A DNA stretch of 64,000 nucleotides from Diatrype stigma (lineage: Eukaryota > Ascomycota > Sordariomycetes > Xylariales > Diatrypaceae), in contig JAKJXP020000034.1 of the NCBI GenBank assembly GCA_022225965.2, forward strand, positions 186,001-250,000. The letters are read 5' to 3'. Every line of letters begins with the position of its first letter. Position 1 is the stretch's first letter. The notes under the pieces were generated by a model, which did no database searches, had not been told where the DNA came from, and saw nothing but the letters and a program-made list of their open reading frames with translations. The position numbers and the translations under genes are program-made. This document shows, in pieces, positions 58,376 to 64,000 of the stretch.

Positions 58376-59288
58376 TTAGAAGCCGAAGACAGCCAGGCCG
58401 CCCGCGAGCAGCGCCGCGCCGAGGTAGACGGCGCCGTTGATCTCGAACCGGGCACCGGCACCGGGCACCGGCACGATGCTGGGCTCGCTGCTGGGCGTGC
58501 TGGAGGGCGCGGCCGAGGTAGGGTAGCCGGTGGAGACGGTGGTGTTGGAGGACGGCGTGGGCGCCGCAGTGGGGTAGTCAGTGGAGGCGGGAGGCGCGGT
58601 GGTAGTCGGGTACGTGGTGGGCACCTCGGTCGAGTAGGTCTCGATGATGGACGAGGGGTAGCCGCTGCTGCTGGGCACCTCCGAGGTCGGGTACGAGGAG
58701 GGCGCCTCCGAGCTGGTGGTCTCGGGGGGCGCCGAGGTCTCGTAACCAGAGGAGGTGGAGGTGGTGGTGGGCACCTCGGTGGTCTCGTAGCCCGAAGACG
58801 TTGTCGTGGGGATCTCGGTGGTCTCGTACCCGCTGCTGGTGGAGGTAGCAGGGGGCGCGGACGTCTCGTAGCCCGACGTGGTCGACGGCGCCACGGTGCT
58901 GGTCTCGGACGGCGTCGACGACGGCACCTCGCTCGTCGTGCTGGTGGGGCTGGGCTCATCGCCCACCTCAGAGCAGAACTTGTCATAGCCGCTCATGACG
59001 CTGCCTGTAAGTCCCGACAGGTTAGCTGCATCAAATCATACCACGGTAGAACTACTACATACCATAGTCGGAGTCGGAGCAGCCGTCGCGGAGGCAGACC
59101 TCGGCGTTCCGCTTGACGGTGTAGGCCTGGGCGCAGATGCAGGCGCCGTCGTCGGCCGCGCACGTGGTCGAGGCGTCGACGGTGTCGGCGATGCAGCCGG
59201 TGCCGCATGCGGGGACAAAGTCCGAGATGCTAGCGGCGGCGGCGACGGCCGCGAAGGCGGGGAGAACGAGAGTGCGGAGGGGAGCCAT
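58376..59288 (-). CDS. CFEM-domain GPI-anchored cell-surface protein
   Basis: Exons in transcript order are 59063-59288 and 58376-59004 (284 aa), with donor GTATGT and acceptor TTACAG. A signal peptide (MAPLRTLVLPAFAAVAAAAS) is followed by a CFEM domain with exactly eight Cys: PAC, GTGC, TTC, GAC, IC, EVC, DGC, KFC. The Asp in CAADDGACIC matches the axial haem ligand of haem-binding CFEM proteins. A Ser/Thr/Pro-rich stalk has repeated SGYET(S/T)..P(T)n units and several Tyr-Pro-Thr motifs, expected to be heavily O-glycosylated. The C-terminal hydrophobic segment (GAALLAGGLAVFGF) is a GPI-attachment signal. Likely roles are haem/iron capture or surface adhesion. Confidence 0.93.
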
Positions 59289-62200
59289 TGTAACGAGTGG
59301 TTCTGGTATTAGTGTTGGTGGTGTAAGTGGTGCGTATATTAAGTTTTGCTGATCTTCTGGTAACGAATGTTTCCTTTTCGGCCGAATCCTTTCTCAAACT
59401 CAACCTTATTCTTATTATAAGTACGGACGACAGGTGTCAGATGAGGCCTTAAGGTTCCAGACTAGAGCGAGGTACGACATCAGATTGGGGAGCGGCGCAT
59501 TTATATACACATCTCAAGACTCCAGAGGAAAAGAAACCCGACTGCCGCGAAGACGCCGTGATCGACATAAGCAAACTCCCTATACATACTATACATGCTA
59601 CGATGTACCGCACGCTAGCACGAAAACGGCCATTTGGCAGGCCGAATCATGGTGACAGCAGGACAGCCTTACGTCGCCGGCGTGTTTCCATGGGAATGCA
59701 TCCTTCCATCGCGGAAGTTGGCGCATGTTGGCGTTGGTTTGGGTTGGTTGCTTTGGGTAGGTGGCTGAGATGACGGGGCGCTGGGGGGGCGCTGGGGAGC
59801 ACTGGGGGGGCAGGCCCAGGAACCCGTGTTGGCGGATTGGTGGATGGGCTGACGGGCTACAGTACATAACTACCTAAACTACAGCGTTCGGGTGTGCTGA
59901 AGGGTCTTGGCGGACCATTACTACGAAGCGGCACAGTGGGTTGGGCTGGGTTGGCCTATCAGGTGCGTTGTCGTGAGCTAATTCGGTCCTGTCTCCCCCC
60001 TTGAAACGGCGTAGGCGTCCAATCACAGGGCGTAGACGGTCCCTGTTTGCTGCGTTTCACGCCCCGATCCGGCAGGTGAAGAGGCTGGAGAGAGTGGGTT
60101 GAAACGACAGACAGAGGCGGATGGATAGTAACGATTCCCTCCGATTCACTATCCATTCTGCCATTGTATCGGTTGTAACTAGGTACCGCCTATAGCTATT
60201 CTCATCGTTCGTTATGTGCATCGCCCTACTGTAACGTGCCATCCATCCATCTCAGCCATTTCCCCAGATTGCTTCTAGTCATGCGATCTTGGCAGGGCCG
60301 ATCTCCACCATTCCTGTGTCTGACTTGAGCCTTTTGTTGTTGGTCCAGCAGAGGATGCCAATAAATGCTATAACTATATGGTGCTATATATGGTGCTCCC
60401 AGAGCACGCACCTTTCCGCCTCGGGTAACCTGGTTACCCAGGCTCAGTGGTTATACCAACCACATGGATGCCCCGGAATACGAACCACTCACTCGCTTCA
60501 ACACGGGCATGTCATGGCATATACACACCGATTGTACATACAACTCCAAACTATACTCCGCTTGAGGCATCTCTATAGATGTGTAGATGTGTAGATCGGA
60601 GCGGCAGATCTCTGGTGAGGGGAGGAGAACGCGATGAACAACCATAGTACTACCACAGCGGATGCTACCTAGGTATAATCTTAGGTAAGTTCGTAGATTC
60701 CTCGTCTTAAGCGAAGGTGTTTAATATGTCATATCACATATATTTATTACATATGTAGAGGAATAGTAATCGGCGGGTTGAGACCTATCTACGTACCTAC
60801 CCGAAAAGCCTAAAACTTCGTCCCCCTTATTCATTAGTCTGTCGCAACAAGTAAGCAACGACGGCCGCTCTGAGCCTCTGCCGCTACCCGCCACATGCCC
60901 GATTAGGAAGGCATACAGAAAATAGCAGGAGGGAATCTGACGAGTAATACCGGACAAACCCACGATCTCTTGAAGATCTCACTCTGCCAGCCAAGTTTTT
61001 TCTTTCTTCTTTCACTCTTCATTTTCTTCGATTATTCCCATGAGCCCCAAGGGAGTGCCGAACAAATGGGGCACAGCAAATGCTGTATCTGACAACCAAC
61101 TTACCGCACTTGGCTGTTCTTTGCCAACAAATAAACGTCGGTTCCGTTTAGATCATGCACCAATCGACTAAATCACATGCATGGCGATCCGAGCTGAAAT
61201 CGCATCTCCCCCCCTCCCCCCTCACATCCGATGTAGCAAGGATAATCGTAATTCAACCGCCGACTTGGGTATGTCGCACGTCCGTCGCGAAGGGAAGGTC
61301 ATGTGTAGCCACCTTCAATAGTTTGTGTCGTCCTATACGTCATACCCAGCCTATAACTAGAGCTTGTCTCTTAATTCTCACCCAGAAATTATCGTATAAT
61401 GAGACACGAGACTCATCTAGGTAGGTAGACAGACGGACTTATCCAACTGCTAGTGAAGGGGAGCTCTGGTGCCGATATGGAGCATTTGATCATATATATC
61501 GGTGTTTTATCTCTACCCCTGAGTCATGATAACAAAAAATACGAGCAGTCGGACGTTCAAAATCGAAACCTCTGCTAGAGAATTGAACCAAAGCGCGCAT
61601 TGCCCAAAGGCGCTTGTCAATGCAACGTTTTGATTAATATTCAATAGAACCTAGCCCCCAGATGGTCGTGTTGGCTTACAGGAAATCCTCATTGGCGCTG
61701 CATATAACATCTGCGCCGATCGTGTCGGGCACGAATGACTCCCTACCTATGCGGAGGTCAGACGAATATCTTATAATTAGCATGATTCGGAGCGAACCAA
61801 CATAACAGAAAGGAACATACGCGGTTCCTCGTCAAGTAAGCTTGTAATCGAACATGCCAGTAACCATTTCTCGCTTTCCATACTACGATGATTCCTGCAG
61901 AAATGCCCTGCAGGCAACAGAAATTTCGTTGAAGAGCAACGTGCATGGTGAGGCATTGAATAATTCGTCGTATACACAGTTGGCCCTACTGACTTAAAGG
62001 GTCCTCCATGAATTATCTCCCTGAAAGTGTGTCGTGATGACCAACGTTCTAAATACGAACTCGTGCTGGTTATTCCTAAGAACAACTAGGTGTTCAAAGG
62101 CGACTGGTGCTAGCCAACGTTCTTTCCGCCGCATTGATCAGATGTTCACCAACATTATGTGACTTCGTCCTTCCCCCGTTGATTCTCTTAGCATAGCATC

Positions 62201-63082
62201 ACCTCTGTTCCTTCGGTGGTAACTGTAATCGGAGGCAACATCCATCAGTCGCCAGTCTTGGCATGTTAGGAGGCCATAAGCGGCAATCCCAGACCCCGGT
62301 GGGTGATAATACTACCTCTACTTGACATCCTCTTAGTAATCTGTGCCGAGGCCGATATATGCTCCTTGACAATATCACCTCTTGTCTCTACAAAGCGGAG
62401 TGGTTATGTATTGCTCCTGATACCAGCCCACGAACCGGTCAGAGCTTAGTACATCATTGCAGGGGTTTTCCTCGTAGTGATGGCATTCGCCGATACGAAA
62501 TCAAAGATCAGTGTTTTCTATTGCCCTCCACGACCCCAAAGGTGCGCTGGTTAGAAGATGTTGGAAACCCTAACGTGTTGCGTACGTACTAAAACATAGG
62601 CATGTATAAAAGCCATCAGCCGGTTCTTCTTTCGAGAAGGGAAAAGAAAAGGAATAGAAAAAAAACAAGGGGTTTCCTTTCGTTTCGTTTCCCATGCGGT
62701 ACGGAATTTTGAGGGTGAAAAGTGTAACTTACAAGCACAACCATAAAGCACAACTTGGCTGGCGTACTCTATGGTAAAAAGCCAGAGGAGTTGACTATAA
62801 AAGACTGTAGGAAACCCGGTCAGAGCAGCATTTTATAAACCGAGTGACACCTAGCTCCAGCCGGCTTCGGCTGACCAGGAGCCTGACCTAGGGTGGCATA
62901 GCACCACATCCAATCACGGTGTCAGGCTGTAACACCAACTGATATTACTTTCAAACCTGTTGGGTAAATGTCTTCAAAGTTTCTCTATAGTCCCCCGTTA
63001 TTGATTTCAAGGCTCGTCCCTAGAAAGAGTAAATCGCCAACCAACCACCATGATATAGTGGGGATGTAAGAAGAACAGTTCC
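59289..63082. other. Long gene-poor region
   Basis: 3.8 kb with no supported gene. It includes TACCTAGGTA at 60666-60675. The first few hundred bases form the promoter of the CFEM gene. Confidence 0.5.
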
Positions 63083-64000
63083 TACCTTTTGAGTCTTCAG
63101 GCTGAGGTTACATCAGGTGTGATCTTCCCAAATGCACGGAGGAAGTCTCGGCCTTGTTAAAAATCATCCAGTCATGCACAGCAGGTGGCGCTACGTTTGC
63201 CATCCGTAACCCAGGACAACAGCCCCTCCCAGGTTGTGTCAACATACAGGATAAGATCACCTTGAATCTGGGCTTGCTAGAAGAAGTTCAGACCGACGAT
63301 GGTGTATCTATAGCTGCCGGTGAGCGCTGGGGCATTGTGTGTAGCGAGCTCTCGAAAGAAGGCCTGGGCGTCACGGGAGGCAGATCCGGCAACAGTGGAA
63401 ATGGTGGACTTGCCCTGTCAGGTACGTGAATGTGATATGCTGGAATCCAATGTTCTTCGTGTTAAGCTTACTTATATGTGGGTATATGGGGTTCTCTCGT
63501 TCTTCGGATTGCGCGAGGGGTTCATTTGTGACAACATGGTAAACTTCAAGGTCTTTCTAGCTTCTGAGAAGATGGTGATTGACAATGCCAAAGAGAGCCC
63601 AAACCTTCTCAAGGCGTTGAGAGGGGGTGGGAACAACTTTGGCGTAGTAACTCGATTTTACACGAGAACCTTCAAGTAAACTCCATGGGGAAGTACCGTT
63701 TTGTATTTCGCAGACCAGTTCCCTGCCCAAATCGAAGCGCTCGTGAGGAAAGTGACGAAGCCAGATGTGTCGGAGGAAACTCATATCATGGTCAGTTTGT
63801 TCTTTGCCGAAGAACTGGCCGTGGGCATGGGATTGGATCAGGCCTTGAGCTTAAACCAAGCCTACTATACCTGGGAGGTGGAAAGGCCGCCAGTCCTCGA
63901 CCCTTTCGTTGCTATGCAGCCCCAGATAGCCGGCTGAACTCCATGGAGATGATTATGCCCGTGGGTGTTGCTGAGGAACAAAATGTGATGGTAAGAATGG
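63083..64000 (+). pseudogene. FAD-linked oxidase (BBE-like), multiply disrupted and truncated by the window
   Basis: Family signs: EEVSALLKIIQSC, FAIRNPGQQPLPGCVNI, GVTGGRSGNSGNGGL (FAD-binding loop), GLREGFICDNMVNF, and LKALRGGGNNFGVVTRF. Defects: a frame change near 63131 (before KCTEEVS); a likely intron from GTACGT at 63422 whose expected acceptor before 63489 reads TATATGG, so no AG is present; a TAA at 63677-63679 in an otherwise continuous frame, where relatives commonly have Gln; and a frame change near 63935. The C-terminal part lies beyond 64000. The N-terminus and signal peptide are not recognisable upstream of 63083. Active relatives oxidise alcohols or cyclise alkaloid-like substrates using bicovalent FAD. 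Confidence 0.75.

Noticed and set aside
58294..58986. 230-codon Arg/Pro-rich frame over the CFEM stalk
   Set aside because: Out-of-frame translation of the Ser/Thr/Pro repeat; the CFEM frame has signal peptide, eight Cys and a GPI tail.

Overview
The window is nuclear DNA of a filamentous ascomycete (Pezizomycotina, most probably Sordariomycetes). The evidence is short introns of about 50-110 bp with GTRAGT-type donors, CTAAC-like branch points and YAG acceptors. The gene content is also typical of moulds: a full-length ABCC transporter, a CFEM/GPI wall protein, an LtrA-like membrane protein, a DHA2-type MFS pump, a PI-PLC, an isopenicillin-N-acyltransferase-like hydrolase and a solid-state-culture-type ATP-grasp protein. 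Genes are well spaced, mostly intron-bearing, and lie on both strands. I assigned the species no further. All gene models were spliced by hand so that reading phase is kept across every junction.

Layout. 1-6.8 kb: the 3' part of a DUF1479 (2OG-Fe(II) oxygenase-like) gene and a ten-exon ABCC multidrug transporter, both on +. 7.2-8.2 kb (-): a KptA/Tpt1-family protein whose first two catalytic residues look substituted. 11.1-14.1 kb: a secreted endonuclease/exonuclease/phosphatase-fold protein, a tiny protein with twin IGKQFT repeats, and another small protein. 14.4-17.0 kb (-): an acyl-CoA:6-APA-acyltransferase-like Ntn hydrolase with a short-chain dehydrogenase directly upstream. 18.7-22.8 kb (+): a PI-specific phospholipase C and a DEDDh exonuclease that ends in a CaaX box. 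24.2-26.4 kb (+): an F-box/ankyrin protein. 30.2-34.0 kb (+): an SNF2-family ATPase. 35.0-36.3 kb (-): an RBR ubiquitin ligase frame broken by one in-frame TAG. 37.9-38.8 kb (-): a secreted feruloyl-esterase-like hydrolase. 42.1-44.5 kb (-): an eight-exon LtrA-like protein. 47.7-51.6 kb: a divergent MFS transporter and glutathione S-transferase. 51.8-53.7 kb: a block of nested degenerate repeats with strand-biased C/T differences. 53.8-55.1 kb (-): an ATP-grasp protein. 55.8-56.4 kb (-): a twice-frameshifted gene. 58.4-59.3 kb (-): a CFEM GPI protein. 63.1 kb to the end (+): a decayed FAD-linked oxidase that runs off the window.

How the genes fit together. Several are plausibly chemical-handling genes (ABCC pump, MFS pump, GST, SDR, Ntn hydrolase, ATP-grasp protein, FAD oxidase pseudogene), but there is no PKS, NRPS or terpene synthase. 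I therefore see an accessory-rich chromosomal segment, not a defined biosynthetic cluster. The segment also shows decay: one in-frame stop, one double frameshift, one multiply broken oxidase, RIP-like transitions in repeats, and a TA-flanked non-autonomous transposon. Long gene-poor stretches carry two very regular inverted repeats and two over-represented short motifs (TACCTAGGTA and TACTTCGTA).
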